Origin: Bradyrhizobium sp.
Lineage (GTDB): Bacteria; Pseudomonadota; Alphaproteobacteria; Rhizobiales; Xanthobacteraceae
Assembly (NCBI RefSeq): GCF_016213215.1
Contig: NZ_JACRAW010000049.1
Span: forward strand, 1 to 44,269
Length of the DNA: 44,269 nt
Reading direction: 5' to 3'
A program made the position numbers and the translations under genes. Positions 18,444-27,215 of this stretch are shown piece by piece; within the stretch, counting starts at the first letter, position 1, and each line of letters opens with the position of its first letter. The notes beneath the pieces are model-generated. The model saw only the letters and a list, made by a program, of their open reading frames with translations, had not been told where the DNA came from and did no database searches.

Positions 18444-20726
18444 TTAATCCTCGGCCTGCAGGTCGGCTTCCGGCGGCGTTGCGTCCTTGTCGCGCGGAAT
18501 GGCCGGCCGCGGTGCGAGTCGGTTTTCCAAGTCGCTATCGCCGGCGGCTGCCGGCGACCAGGGTCGGTTTGCGCCCTTGGGTTTGACGCTCTTCAGCGAA
18601 AACTCCGATCCGTTCCGTGTCAACGCCAGCGCGCCCTGACGCTGCATTCGCTCGCGATTGACGACGGCAGCAGCGCAGTCCGGCTGGACCTGCCGGGCAG
18701 CCACCACGAGCACCGCGCGGCTGCAATCGTCGGCGACCGCCTCGGAACGCAGCGCCAGTGCGACGAATGCGCCGTCGGCCATCGGCGCCACGCAGCCCGC
18801 GTCGTCGCAGGAGACGCCCGCGCCGAGCGAGGAATCGCCGACCAGCCGCGAGTCCGCATCCGCGGCCAGCCATTCCTTCACGAGGAACGCATCCTTGGTG
18901 GTGTGCATCAGGTGCAGGCGCCCGTCCCTGCCCCGGACAGCGACGTTGTGGCCGTCAGCGGAGACCAGCACGTCCGGCTGCTTCACCTGCAGTGCCCACG
19001 CCACCGCAAAGGCGAGCACCGCCGCGCCCGACCAGCGCAGCGGGGTCCGCAGCAGGCCCAACAGGATGATGCCAACGCTGGCCGCGATCAGTGGAGCGAT
19101 ACCGAACGCTGCAATGCGCCCCACCGCGCCGGGAAGCGCGGCCACCCAGCGCGCAACCGCGACCATCCAGTCGATGCCAAGTCCCATCAGCCACCAGAAA
19201 ACGCCATCGAGGCCGAACGGCGTGGCGACCAGTCCCATCAGCCCCGCCGGCATCACCATGGCCGAGACCACCGGCATCGCGGCAAGATTGGCAAGCGCGC
19301 CGTAGGGCGTGACGCGATGAAAGTGGAATGCGGCATAGGGCGTGGTCGCAAGTCCGGCAACGAGAGAGGCAAGCAGCAGCATGACGATCTCCCGTCCGCC
19401 CCACAGCGCGATGCGCGCGGTCGTGGAATGATCGGGCGAAGCGAACAGGCGCGGCATGCCGACCTGCACCAGCGCGACAAGACCGAGTGTCGCCGCAAAC
19501 GACATCTGGAAGCTCGGGTGCACCAACGCTTCCGGAGCTATCGCCAGCACGATCAGCGCGGCAACCGCAAGGGTGCGGAACGTAATGGCCCTGCGATCGA
19601 CCATCACCGCGATCAGCACCACGGCCGTCATGAAAAACGATCTTTGCGTCGCGACCTCGGCGCCGGACAACAGCAAATAGAACCCGGCCGCAACGAGGGC
19701 CGCCGCCGCCGACCACTTCTTGATCGGAGCACTCACCGCGAGCCCCGGCACCAGCGCCAGCAGCGCCCGCACGGCAAAGAACACGACACCGGCAACTACC
19801 GCCATGTGATAGCCGGAGATCGAGAGCACGTGGCCGAGACCGGAGATGAACATCGCATCGTTGACGGGCGCGGAGATCGCGTCGCGCCGTCCGGTGAGCA
19901 GCGCGGTCGCAATCGCGCGGTTGTCGCCTTCGAGCGTTGCGCGGATGCGGGCATCGATCGCATCGCGCAGACCCTGCATGAACGCGGCATAGCGCAGCGT
20001 CAGGGCGCGCTCGGCCGGCGGCGCTGCGGTCGTGATCGCGCCCATGACGAAACCGGAGGCCCCGATGGCCTGAAAATACATGTCGCGGCCGAAATCGTAG
20101 CTGCCGGGCCGCACCGGCGCGAGCGGCGGCAACAAGCGCGCCTTCAGCTGCACGAAACTGCCGACCGCCGGCGCTGTACCTTTGCGGACCGAGAGCCGCA
20201 CACGATCAAGCCTCAGGTCTCCCCGGCCGGCCTCCATGTGGGTAACGCGCAGGACGAAGCGATCGGTGCGCTCACGAATGTCGCGGGTCTCGACAAAGCC
20301 GGACAGGGATACCGAGTAGAGCGGCCGTGACAGCACTGTATGCGTGACGCGGGCGGCTCTGAAGGTCGCCGTTGCAAACCCCGCCGCCACGGCGGCAATC
20401 ATCACCGCGAGCGGAAACAGCCTCTGCCGCCGCAGCAGGAAGGCCGCGACACAGAGCGCAATCGCCGTGATGACGGTGACCGCAAGGACCGGCTCGTGAT
20501 CGGCGGCAAAATACAGCGCGATGCCGCTGCCGAAGGCGACCGGTACCCAAGGCAACAGGCGACCCGCTCCGGCTTCAGCCCGCGCCCAGCCGCGCAGGCG
20601 CTCGACGAGGCTGGACCAGGCGTCAAGGCCTGCCGGCGCAAGACCGCCGGCCTGTGCCGTCCTGCCCGGCGGCCACGTGCCCGCTACTCCCTGCGCCCGG
20701 CGCGGCGGCCTGCCCGGCTCTGCCAT
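18444..20726 (-). CDS. comEC: ComEC/Rec2-family DNA uptake membrane protein
   Basis: The 760-residue inner-membrane protein resembles the channel that passes single-stranded DNA in natural transformation. It has a DUF4131-type N-terminal part (helices from about residue 58, then an OB-like stretch SGFVETRDIRERTDRFVLRV), followed by the Competence domain with ALLTGRRDAIS, LGHVLSISGYHMAVVAG and LLSGAEVATQRSFFMTAVVL (key residues only) and many helices. The C-terminal metallo-beta-lactamase domain is not intact: after the last helix only about 180 residues remain (DVLVSADGHNVAVRGRDG), with no HxHxDH zinc motif. Whether the organism is transformable is unknown. In rhizobia comEC usually neighbours lexA and gltX, as here. 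The first 55 residues are low-complexity, and the start could be later. Confidence 0.9.
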   Translation of the reverse strand: MAEPGRPPRRAQGVAGTWPPGRTAQAGGLAPAGLDAWSSLVERLRGWARAEAGAGRLLPWVPVAFGSGIALYFAADHEPVLAVTVITAIALCVAAFLLRRQRLFPLAVMIAAVAAGFATATFRAARVTHTVLSRPLYSVSLSGFVETRDIRERTDRFVLRVTHMEAGRGDLRLDRVRLSVRKGTAPAVGSFVQLKARLLPPLAPVRPGSYDFGRDMYFQAIGASGFVMGAITTAAPPAERALTLRYAAFMQGLRDAIDARIRATLEGDNRAIATALLTGRRDAISAPVNDAMFISGLGHVLSISGYHMAVVAGVVFFAVRALLALVPGLAVSAPIKKWSAAAALVAAGFYLLLSGAEVATQRSFFMTAVVLIAVMVDRRAITFRTLAVAALIVLAIAPEALVHPSFQMSFAATLGLVALVQVGMPRLFASPDHSTTARIALWGGREIVMLLLASLVAGLATTPYAAFHFHRVTPYGALANLAAMPVVSAMVMPAGLMGLVATPFGLDGVFWWLMGLGIDWMVAVARWVAALPGAVGRIAAFGIAPLIAASVGIILLGLLRTPLRWSGAAVLAFAVAWALQVKQPDVLVSADGHNVAVRGRDGRLHLMHTTKDAFLVKEWLAADADSRLVGDSSLGAGVSCDDAGCVAPMADGAFVALALRSEAVADDCSRAVLVVAARQVQPDCAAAVVNRERMQRQGALALTRNGSEFSLKSVKPKGANRPWSPAAAGDSDLENRLAPRPAIPRDKDATPPEADLQAED

Positions 20727-20820
20727 TCGGCTCTACACCCTGCGATCCCTCAGGCATCCCAAGGCTACCGGAAGCTGTGGGGCGTCGGATAGGAGAACGG
20801 ATGCAGAATGGTGTGACAGG

Positions 20821-20882
20821 GCGGCGGTACCGGCTCTCTCTGTCCATGGTCACCGCCACATCGGCATTGGCGGACAGCCGCA
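20821..20882. repeat. Imperfect dispersed repeat, copy A
   Basis: This 62-base stretch between comEC and the oxidase gene resembles 22723-22787 on the other side of the oxidase gene in the same orientation: shared blocks include GCGGCGG, ACCGGCT, TCTCTCC-like, GTCACC, TCGGCA and TGGCGGA-AGCCGCA. By eye about three quarters of positions match with a few small gaps. On the plus strand one frame reads RLSLSMVTATSA. The remaining bases between the two genes show no gene. Confidence 0.6.
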
Positions 20883-20934
20883 TCCTGCCACCTTCGACTG
20901 GGGGCAATAGGCCGCGTCGGGTACCCCTGGCGGC

Positions 20935-22584
20935 CTAGTGGTAAGCGTAGGGGCTCCATCCCTTATCGACCTCGACAGGCTGCCTGAAGTTTCCCGGACC
21001 GGGTGGGCTGTCAGTTTGGGTCCACTCGAGCGACTTCGATCGCCACGGGTTGCTTGCGACCATCTGCCCGCGGAATGCCGAATGGATCCAGCCGACGATC
21101 ATGAGCAGTGTGCCAATCGCCGTAATGAAGGCGCCGAGCGTTGCAACGCGATGAAGGGATTCGAACTGCGAAAACAGCGCGTAATTCCAGTACCGCCGCG
21201 GCATGCCTTCAATGCCGATGATCAAGAGCGGCCAGAACGTCATCTGCGTGCCGAGCATCGTCAACCAGAAAGCAATTTTGGCCGTGCGCGTGTCGGCAGT
21301 GCGTCCCGTCATTTTCGGAAACCAATGATAGACGGACGCAAACAGGGCAAAGGCCGCCATCAAGGCCATGATGAAATGGAAATGCGCATGGACGAAGGTC
21401 GTTTCCGACAGGTGCACCGTCAACGACGTGATGCCAAGCGGAATGCCAGTAAGCCCTCCGACAAGAATCAGAAACAGGCACGCCACGGCGTACCACATCG
21501 ATACGTTGTAGGTGATGGCTCCCCTCCACATCGTACCCCACAGAGAGATCATCACCAGCCCGACGGGGATGGAGATCATCATCGTCGTCACCATCATTGC
21601 GATGCGTATCCAGTCCGGCATCCCGGCGATGTAGAGATGATGAATCCATACGTCGCTACTCATGACGATGATTGGAATGATGCCGCCCCAAACCACGATC
21701 CTGTAATTGAACACGCGGTTCTTGGCCTGCGTGGCAACGATGTCGAACAGAAGCCCGATCGCGGGCAGGAAGATCACGTAGACGGCAGGGTGGCCGTAGA
21801 ACCAGAACAGGTTCTGATAGAGCAGGACGTCACCGCCCCGCGCCGAGTCGAAAAAGCCAGTACCGGCGTATTTGTCGAACAGAAGCAACGTCACGGCTGC
21901 CGCGAGCACCGGGACGAAGACGAGTTGAATGATGAACGCGGCGAACGTGGACCAGACGAAGATGTTCAGCTGATGCCAGCCGATCCCCGGCGCCCGCATG
22001 AAGATGATGGTGACGAGAAAGTTGACTGCGCTGAGCAGTGACGAAAAGCCGATCAGATACACCGTGAAGACGTAAAGCGAGGTGTTGGCCGTCGTGGTTA
22101 TGGAATACGGTGGATAGCCGGTCCACATGACGTCGGGCTTGTCGGCGACGACGAATGTCAGCAGGGCAATCACAATGGCGGCCCAGAACAACCAAAGCGA
22201 CAGCGCATTCAGACGCGGAAAGGCCACGTCACGGGCCCCGATCATCAGTGGCACCAGATAGTTCGCTGCGAATCCGGTGAGCCCCGGAATCAGGAATGCA
22301 AGGATCATCGCGGCGCCGTGAAAATACAGCGCGGCATTATAGGCGGCGCCCGTTGACAGCGTCCTGGCCAAGTCGAGGACGAAGTAATTGATCACGCCCG
22401 ACTCGCCCGGCGCCATCTGTTCAATACGAATGCCAAGCGCCAGGATACCTGCGACGACGAACGACGCGAGGGAGCCGATGAGGTAGAGGATCGCGATCCG
22501 CTTATGATCGATGGTGAAGAGCCATTCGAAAATGGCTGTGCCCGTCGACATATTCACGACGGGATTCCGAAATGTTACCGACAT
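20935..22584 (-). CDS. Orphan heme-copper oxidase subunit I (cytochrome c oxidase subunit I-like), divergent
   Basis: A 549-residue, roughly twelve-helix protein of the heme-copper oxidase superfamily. Metal ligands are kept: His89 (heme a), His265, His315 and His316 (copper B), His401 and His403 (helix X hemes), and the cross-linking Tyr269 in GHPAVY. The proton route is unusual. Ala267 stands where A1 oxidases have Glu286 (Rhodobacter numbering), the A2-type YS motif is YG, and Val344 stands where the K-channel Lys362 should be. Asp119 at the D-channel mouth is kept. At the subunit II metal site His411 is Ser393 and Asp412 is Glu394. No subunit II, III, assembly or cytochrome gene is nearby. 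It could be an A2-like oxidase, an NO-reducing relative or a relic; the fold assignment is sure, the activity is not. GAGGGG precedes the ATG. Confidence 0.9.
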   Translation of the reverse strand: MSVTFRNPVVNMSTGTAIFEWLFTIDHKRIAILYLIGSLASFVVAGILALGIRIEQMAPGESGVINYFVLDLARTLSTGAAYNAALYFHGAAMILAFLIPGLTGFAANYLVPLMIGARDVAFPRLNALSLWLFWAAIVIALLTFVVADKPDVMWTGYPPYSITTTANTSLYVFTVYLIGFSSLLSAVNFLVTIIFMRAPGIGWHQLNIFVWSTFAAFIIQLVFVPVLAAAVTLLLFDKYAGTGFFDSARGGDVLLYQNLFWFYGHPAVYVIFLPAIGLLFDIVATQAKNRVFNYRIVVWGGIIPIIVMSSDVWIHHLYIAGMPDWIRIAMMVTTMMISIPVGLVMISLWGTMWRGAITYNVSMWYAVACLFLILVGGLTGIPLGITSLTVHLSETTFVHAHFHFIMALMAAFALFASVYHWFPKMTGRTADTRTAKIAFWLTMLGTQMTFWPLLIIGIEGMPRRYWNYALFSQFESLHRVATLGAFITAIGTLLMIVGWIHSAFRGQMVASNPWRSKSLEWTQTDSPPGPGNFRQPVEVDKGWSPYAYH

Positions 22585-22669
22585 GTTGCCCCTCGACCGT
22601 CGGATCCAACGGTGTCACCCTGATGATCGCAAAACGGGACCATCACGCCGCGTGACTTCGAACGCCTCT

Positions 22670-22698
22670 TAATCACCGATCTCCACGTGCCAAGTCAA
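22670..22698 (-). promoter_or_regulatory. Probable sigma-70-type promoter of the oxidase gene
   Basis: On the minus strand TTGACT (22698-22693) and TGATTA (22675-22670) are 17 bases apart, about 85 bases before the oxidase ATG. The spacing is ideal and the -35 box nearly perfect; the -10 box is weaker. It overlaps no gene. Confidence 0.45.
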
Positions 22699-22722
22699 AC
22701 AACAAGGCCTCGCGGTGGATGC

Positions 22723-22787
22723 GCGGCGGCGACCGGCTATATCTCTCCGTGCATGTCACCACCACGTCGGCATGGCGGAAAGCCGCA
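22723..22787. repeat. Imperfect dispersed repeat, copy B
   Basis: The partner of 20821-20882, just past the stop of the SnoaL-like gene. On the plus strand it lies inside a 25-codon mini-ORF (22719-22796) that contains RLYLSVHVTTTSAW, similar to the RLSLSMVTATSA of copy A with one in-frame codon gained. Several differences fall at third codon positions in the first half; the second half is out of frame between copies. It may be a decayed small gene or a transcribed intergenic repeat. Confidence 0.6.
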
Positions 22788-22800
22788 AACCGGTGACCCG

Positions 22801-23193
22801 CTACCGCTCGATCAGCGGCGTGTACGACGAAACGTGGTGGCTCGCGATCTTCCAGTCGCCGTCCTCGCGGACAATCGTCCAGGTAATCTTGACCGAAAGG
22901 GCCGACGCCTCGCCGTCCAGGAAAAATGACGCCTTGCCGGCCATGTTGATCAGTTCGGAGCTGACTTTCGCAATCCGGACGTCGCCGAACTGGACGCTCG
23001 GCGTCTCCCAACGCGGCAGCCCATTGAAATAAGCCGCAATGCTCTTGCGCCCACGATAGAGGTTCGGGTTCGATCCGAAGAAGAACGCCTCTCTGGAATA
23101 GAGCGAAGCAAGCGCCTCGGCATCAAGCTTGCGGAAACCTGCCGACCACTTCCCAATGATCCCGTACACGATCTCGTCCGCGTGGCTAGGCAT
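22801..23193 (-). CDS. NTF2/SnoaL-like domain protein (SgcJ/EcaC type)
   Basis: A 130-residue protein with the cone-shaped NTF2-like fold: ADEIVYGIIGKWSAGFRKLDAEALASLYSREAFFFGSNP, where WSAGFRKLDAEALASLY is the typical helix, then RGRKSIAAYFNGL and a C-terminal VKITWTIVREDGDWKIASHHVSSY. Proteins of this type are often annotated as ketosteroid-isomerase-like or SgcJ/EcaC oxidoreductases, but their substrates are mostly unknown. The start is either the ATG used here or the GTG one codon earlier. It lies 36 bases after glnS and upstream of the oxidase gene on the same strand, so it may be the tail of the glnS transcript. Confidence 0.78.
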   Translation of the reverse strand: MPSHADEIVYGIIGKWSAGFRKLDAEALASLYSREAFFFGSNPNLYRGRKSIAAYFNGLPRWETPSVQFGDVRIAKVSSELINMAGKASFFLDGEASALSVKITWTIVREDGDWKIASHHVSSYTPLIER

Positions 23194-23229
23194 CACGATG
23201 ATTCCGTCGACGATTGCACCGCAGGCCGC

Positions 23230-24909
23230 CTAGCCCTTGCCGACCTCCTTGGCGAAGGTATCGCGCAGACCGATCGTGCGGTTGAACACCGGACGTTCGG
23301 GCGTAAAGGCCCTGTCGCGGACGAAATAGCCCTGGCGCTCGAACTGCATCGGTTCGTTCGAACTGCCCTCGACGATCGAAGGTTCGACCCGCGCATCGCG
23401 CAGGACTTCGAGCGACTCGGGGTTGAGGTCGGCGGCAAAGTTCGCGGCGCTCGGGCTGGGATTGGCAAAGAGCTGGTTGTATACGCGGACCTCCGCGACA
23501 CGCGACTGCGCCGCCGGCACCCAGTGCATGGTCGCCTTGACCTTGCGGCCGTCGGGCGCGTTGCCGCCCCTGGTCGCGGGATCGTAGGTGCAGCGCACCT
23601 CGACCACCTCACCGGCCGCGTTCTTGATCGCTTCGCGGCACTTGATGAAATAGGCATAGCGCAGCCGCACTTCGGTGCCCGGCGACAGGCGGAAGAACTT
23701 CTTCGGCGGATTCTCCATGAAGTCGTCCCGCTCGATATAAAGCTCCCGGCCGAAGGCGATCTTCCGCGTGCCCGCCGACGGATCGTCGGGATGGTTGACC
23801 GCCTCGAGCTCCTCGACCTGCCCTTCCGGGTAATTCTCGATCACAACCTTCAGCGGCCGCAGCACCGCCATGCGCCGCTGCGCCGTACGGTTGAGTTCCT
23901 CGCGAATGCAGAATTCGAGCATGCCGACGTCGACGACCGAGTTGGCCTTGGCGACGCCGATGCGCTTGACGAATTCGCGGATCGCCGCCGGCGGCACACC
24001 ACGGCGCTTCAATCCGGCCATGGTCGGCATGCGCGGGTCGTCCCATCCGGCAACATGCCCATCCCGCACCAGCTGGGTCAGCACGCGCTTCGACAGCAGC
24101 GTATAGGTCAGATTGAGGCGCGCGAATTCGTACTGACGCGGGCGCGAGGGGACCGGCAGCTTCTCGATCAGCCAGTCATAGAGCGGACGGTGATCCTCGA
24201 ATTCCAGCGTGCAGATCGAATGGGTGACGCCCTCGATCGCGTCCGACTGACCGTGCGCGTAGTCGTAACTCGGATAGATGCACCACTTGTTGCCGGTACG
24301 CGGATGATGCGCGTGAAGAATGCGGTAGAGCACCGGGTCGCGCAGGTTGATGTTGCCGGAGGCCATATCGATCTTGGCCCGCAGCACGCGCGCGCCGTTG
24401 GGGAATTCGCCGGCCCTCATCCGCCGGAACAGGTCGAGGTTTTCCTCGACCGAGCGGTCGCGGAAAGGCGAGTTCTTGCCGGGCTCGGTCAGCGTGCCGC
24501 GGGTGGCGCGGATCTCCTCCTGCGACTGGTCGTCGACATAGGCGAGACTGCCGCGGATGAGACCTTCGGCCCATTCGTACAGGCGCTCGAAATAGTCCGA
24601 GGCGTAGAATACGTTCTTGCCCCAGTCGAAGCCAAGCCAGTGCACATCCGCCTGGATGGAGTCGATGTATTCCTGCTCCTCCTTGGTCGGATTGGTATCG
24701 TCAAATCGCAGATTGCAGTGGCCGCCAAATTCCTGGGCGATGCCGAAATTGAGCGCAATCGACTTGGCATGGCCGATATGCAGATAACCGTTCGGCTCCG
24801 GGGGGAACCGGGTCACGATCTCCTTGTATCTGCCTGCATCGAGATCGGCCTGGACGATGTCACGAATGAAATCGCGCCCCGCCTCCGCCACTACCGGTTC
24901 TGTGCTCAT
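23230..24909 (-). CDS. glnS: Glutaminyl-tRNA synthetase
   Basis: The class I enzyme charges tRNA-Gln directly. The 559-residue length is close to E. coli GlnS. It shows [16 protein letters not shown] (HIGH motif, near residue 38), [15 protein letters not shown], the Rossmann DWLIEKL segment, [11 protein letters not shown] (KMSKS region) and the GlnRS anticodon-binding beta-barrels, including [12 protein letters not shown] and [12 protein letters not shown], which distinguish it from GluRS. I start at [11 protein letters not shown] (24909); an earlier in-frame ATG would add 38 unlikely residues. Many alphaproteobacteria lack GlnRS and make Gln-tRNA with GatCAB, so its presence so close to gltX (about 730 bases away) is informative. 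A flavodoxin-fold quinone reductase gene lies between them. Confidence 0.97.
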   Translation of the reverse strand: MSTEPVVAEAGRDFIRDIVQADLDAGRYKEIVTRFPPEPNGYLHIGHAKSIALNFGIAQEFGGHCNLRFDDTNPTKEEQEYIDSIQADVHWLGFDWGKNVFYASDYFERLYEWAEGLIRGSLAYVDDQSQEEIRATRGTLTEPGKNSPFRDRSVEENLDLFRRMRAGEFPNGARVLRAKIDMASGNINLRDPVLYRILHAHHPRTGNKWCIYPSYDYAHGQSDAIEGVTHSICTLEFEDHRPLYDWLIEKLPVPSRPRQYEFARLNLTYTLLSKRVLTQLVRDGHVAGWDDPRMPTMAGLKRRGVPPAAIREFVKRIGVAKANSVVDVGMLEFCIREELNRTAQRRMAVLRPLKVVIENYPEGQVEELEAVNHPDDPSAGTRKIAFGRELYIERDDFMENPPKKFFRLSPGTEVRLRYAYFIKCREAIKNAAGEVVEVRCTYDPATRGGNAPDGRKVKATMHWVPAAQSRVAEVRVYNQLFANPSPSAANFAADLNPESLEVLRDARVEPSIVEGSSNEPMQFERQGYFVRDRAFTPERPVFNRTIGLRDTFAKEVGKG

Positions 24910-24985
24910 TCCTGAATCCTGTGAGGAAACCTGCGGCCCTTCTGCCAAATTCGCGCCCGCACGCCAAGCCCTGCGCCAACGGCGG

Positions 24986-25573
24986 TCAAAGTCCGGCAAT
25001 CCTGGCACGCACCCGGTCTGCAAACGCTATCCGGGACGCCGGCGTTGAGCGGTCCATGTCGTAATGCGCCAAATAGAACGACTCAACGTGCGGTCCGCAC
25101 ATTGGCTTCAGGGCGCGAAACAGCACCTTGCGGCCAGGATCCTGCATGACGATGCGGGTCAGCCACCACGGCGAGCCGTAGGTCGTCACGACCCCGAACA
25201 AGCGGATGTTGGTGAGCAGTGGCTTGATGCGCCCGCCTCCCGTCTCGTGGGCAAACGCGGTTCCGGGCGCCCAGACGCGGTCGAAATATCCCTTGAGCAT
25301 GGCGGGCATCGAAAACCACCAATGCGGGAAGCAAAAAATGATGCCGTCCGCTCGCCGCAGAAAGCCAACAAGGCGCGCCACCGCATCCTCCGCATATGGC
25401 CCCTGGTAATAGCTGCGCCGCTCCCCCTCGGTCATCGCCGGGGAAAATTCCTCACGGTAAAGATCGGTCGCGATCACCTCGTGGCGGTGCTCGAGCGTCT
25501 CGACGATGGTTCGGAACAGCGCATGGTTGTAGCTGTCCACAAGCGGATGGCTATGAACGACCTGGATTAGCAT
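24986..25573 (-). CDS. NAD(P)H-dependent oxidoreductase, flavodoxin-2 fold (quinone reductase-like)
   Basis: A 195-residue protein of the flavodoxin-like NAD(P)H:quinone oxidoreductase family (KefF/MdaB/NQO1 type). The N-terminus [18 protein letters not shown] binds the flavin phosphate; [46 protein letters not shown] is the family core, in which [19 protein letters not shown] is diagnostic. It should be a cytosolic two-electron reductase using FMN or FAD; its substrate is unknown. I start at the ATG at 25573, nine bases after GGGAG; the open frame could begin two codons earlier at a TTG. It is divergent from gltX, with 67 bases between starts, and upstream of glnS. Confidence 0.87.
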   Translation of the reverse strand: MLIQVVHSHPLVDSYNHALFRTIVETLEHRHEVIATDLYREEFSPAMTEGERRSYYQGPYAEDAVARLVGFLRRADGIIFCFPHWWFSMPAMLKGYFDRVWAPGTAFAHETGGGRIKPLLTNIRLFGVVTTYGSPWWLTRIVMQDPGRKVLFRALKPMCGPHVESFYLAHYDMDRSTPASRIAFADRVRARIAGL

Positions 25574-25640
25574 TAGCAAAATCTCCCGAGCCTATGATAC
25601 ACGGTCGCCCGTCAAGCTCACATCGGTTACTTGCTATCGA

Positions 25641-27068
25641 ATGACCACGTCTCAAGTCATCACGCGCTTTGCCCCCTCGCCGACCGGCTTTCTCCACATC
25701 GGAGGCGCCCGAACGGCGCTGTTCAACTGGCTCTATGCGCGCAAGCACGGCGGCAAGATGTTGCTGCGTATTGAGGACACAGACCGGGAACGTTCCACCA
25801 AGGAAGCCATCGACGCCATCCTGGACGGCCTGAAATGGCTTGAGCTCAACTGGGACGACGATGTGATCTACCAGTTCAGCCGGGCCGCGCGCCACCGCGA
25901 GGTGGCCGAGCAACTGCTGGCGGAAGGCAAGGCCTACCGGTGCTATGCCACGCCGGACGAGCTCGCCGCCATGCGCGAGAAGGCCCGCGCCGAGGGCCGC
26001 ACCCGCCTCTACGACGGCATGTGGCGGGATCGCGCTCCCTCGGAGGCGCCCACCGGCATGAAGCCCACCATCCGGCTGAAGGCCCCCCAGACCGGCGAGA
26101 CCGTGATCGAGGACCAGGTGCAGGGCCGCGTGGTCTGGCAGAACGAAAACCTGGACGATCTTGTCCTGCTCCGCGGCGACGGCACGCCCACCTACATGCT
26201 CGCGGTGGTGGTCGACGATCACGACATGGGCGTCACCCACATCATCCGGGGCGACGACCACCTGATCAACGCTGCGCGCCAGAAGCAGATCTACGACGCG
26301 CTGGGCTGGTCGCTTCCGAGCATGTCGCATATCCCGCTGATCCACGGGCCCGACGGATCGAAGCTGTCCAAGCGGCACGGCGCGCTCGGTGTCGACGCCT
26401 ACCGCGCCATGGGATATCTGCCCTCAGCGCTGCGCAACTACCTGGTTCGGCTCGGCTGGAGCCATGGCGACCAGGAGATCTTCTCGACCGAAGAGATGAT
26501 CGCGGCCTTCGATCTTTCGGGTGTCGGCCGCGCCGCTGCGCGGTTCGATTTCGCCAAGCTGGAAAACCTCAACGGCCACTACATCCGGCACACCGACGAT
26601 CGATCGCTCGTGAAAATGTTCGAGGACGTGCTGGATCACGTTCCGGGCCGTGCCGCGCTCAAGGCAAGGCTGAACGACACGACGCGTGCGCAATTGCTCA
26701 AGGCCATGCCGAGCCTGAAGGAACGTGCGAAAACCCTGATCGAGCTGATCGACGGTTCCAACTTCCTGTTCGCCGATCGGCCGATCGAGCTCGACCCGAA
26801 AGCCGCAGCGATCCTCACCCTGGAAAATCGCCAGCTGATCGGCCGGCTCAAGCAGGCGCTGGCGACGGTGGAGCCGTGGACCGCCGGAAGCACCGAATCC
26901 GCGATGCGTGCATTTTCAGAGGCCAACAACCTCAAGCTCGGCGCGGTCGCCCAGCCCCTCCGGGCGGCGGTGACCGGACGCACCACCTCGCCCGGGATTT
27001 TCGAGGTTCTGGATGTGCTTGGCCGCGACGAGAGCCTTGCCAGGCTTGACGATCAGACTACTACCTAA
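25641..27068 (+). CDS. gltX: Glutamyl-tRNA synthetase
   Basis: The class I enzyme charges tRNA-Glu. The 475-residue protein begins with [25 protein letters not shown] (HIGH-type motif in HIGGAR), [12 protein letters not shown], then the KMSKS-type [10 protein letters not shown] near residue 243 and an all-helical anticodon-binding C-terminus ([27 protein letters not shown]). Rhizobia often carry two GltX proteins with different tRNA choices; with GlnRS encoded nearby this copy may charge only tRNA-Glu, but that cannot be read from sequence. It is followed by gltA on the same strand after 147 bases. Confidence 0.97.
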   Translation: MTTSQVITRFAPSPTGFLHIGGARTALFNWLYARKHGGKMLLRIEDTDRERSTKEAIDAILDGLKWLELNWDDDVIYQFSRAARHREVAEQLLAEGKAYRCYATPDELAAMREKARAEGRTRLYDGMWRDRAPSEAPTGMKPTIRLKAPQTGETVIEDQVQGRVVWQNENLDDLVLLRGDGTPTYMLAVVVDDHDMGVTHIIRGDDHLINAARQKQIYDALGWSLPSMSHIPLIHGPDGSKLSKRHGALGVDAYRAMGYLPSALRNYLVRLGWSHGDQEIFSTEEMIAAFDLSGVGRAAARFDFAKLENLNGHYIRHTDDRSLVKMFEDVLDHVPGRAALKARLNDTTRAQLLKAMPSLKERAKTLIELIDGSNFLFADRPIELDPKAAAILTLENRQLIGRLKQALATVEPWTAGSTESAMRAFSEANNLKLGAVAQPLRAAVTGRTTSPGIFEVLDVLGRDESLARLDDQTTT

Positions 27069-27090
27069 GTTGCCCCGGGCTGGGGCCATC

Positions 27091-27108
27091 TTGCAGCGCA
27101 CAGTGCAA
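27091..27108 (+). promoter_or_regulatory. Inverted repeat in the gltX-gltA gap, possible gltA control site
   Basis: TTGCA-N8-TGCAA runs directly into the AT-rich TAATATAC, about 108 bases before the gltA start. The position suits an operator or a promoter that overlaps it. TGC/GCA-type inverted repeats are bound by several rhizobial regulators, PhaR among them, but the match is too loose to name one. Confidence 0.3.
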
Positions 27109-27215
27109 TAATATACGCATAAAACCGGAACCTTCAGAATAATCCGGCTTGTCCCGCCTCCTCCAAGCTGGGCAGGGTCCGGCCTGTTTACACACGATTT
27201 CATCGGGGATTTACG

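Noticed and set aside
18903..20330. 475-codon plus-strand frame opposite comEC
   Set aside because: His/Arg/Gln-rich shadow of a GC-rich gene on the other strand.
20654..20938. 94-codon plus-strand frame that contains repeat copy A
   Set aside because: It mostly overlaps the start of comEC on the other strand, has no Shine-Dalgarno and no family; only the repeat part is of interest.
22676..22692. TGGCAC in the oxidase promoter region as a sigma-54 -24 element
   Set aside because: The -12 element (TTGC) is not at the right distance; the sigma-70-type pair TTGACT-N17-TGATTA explains the region better.
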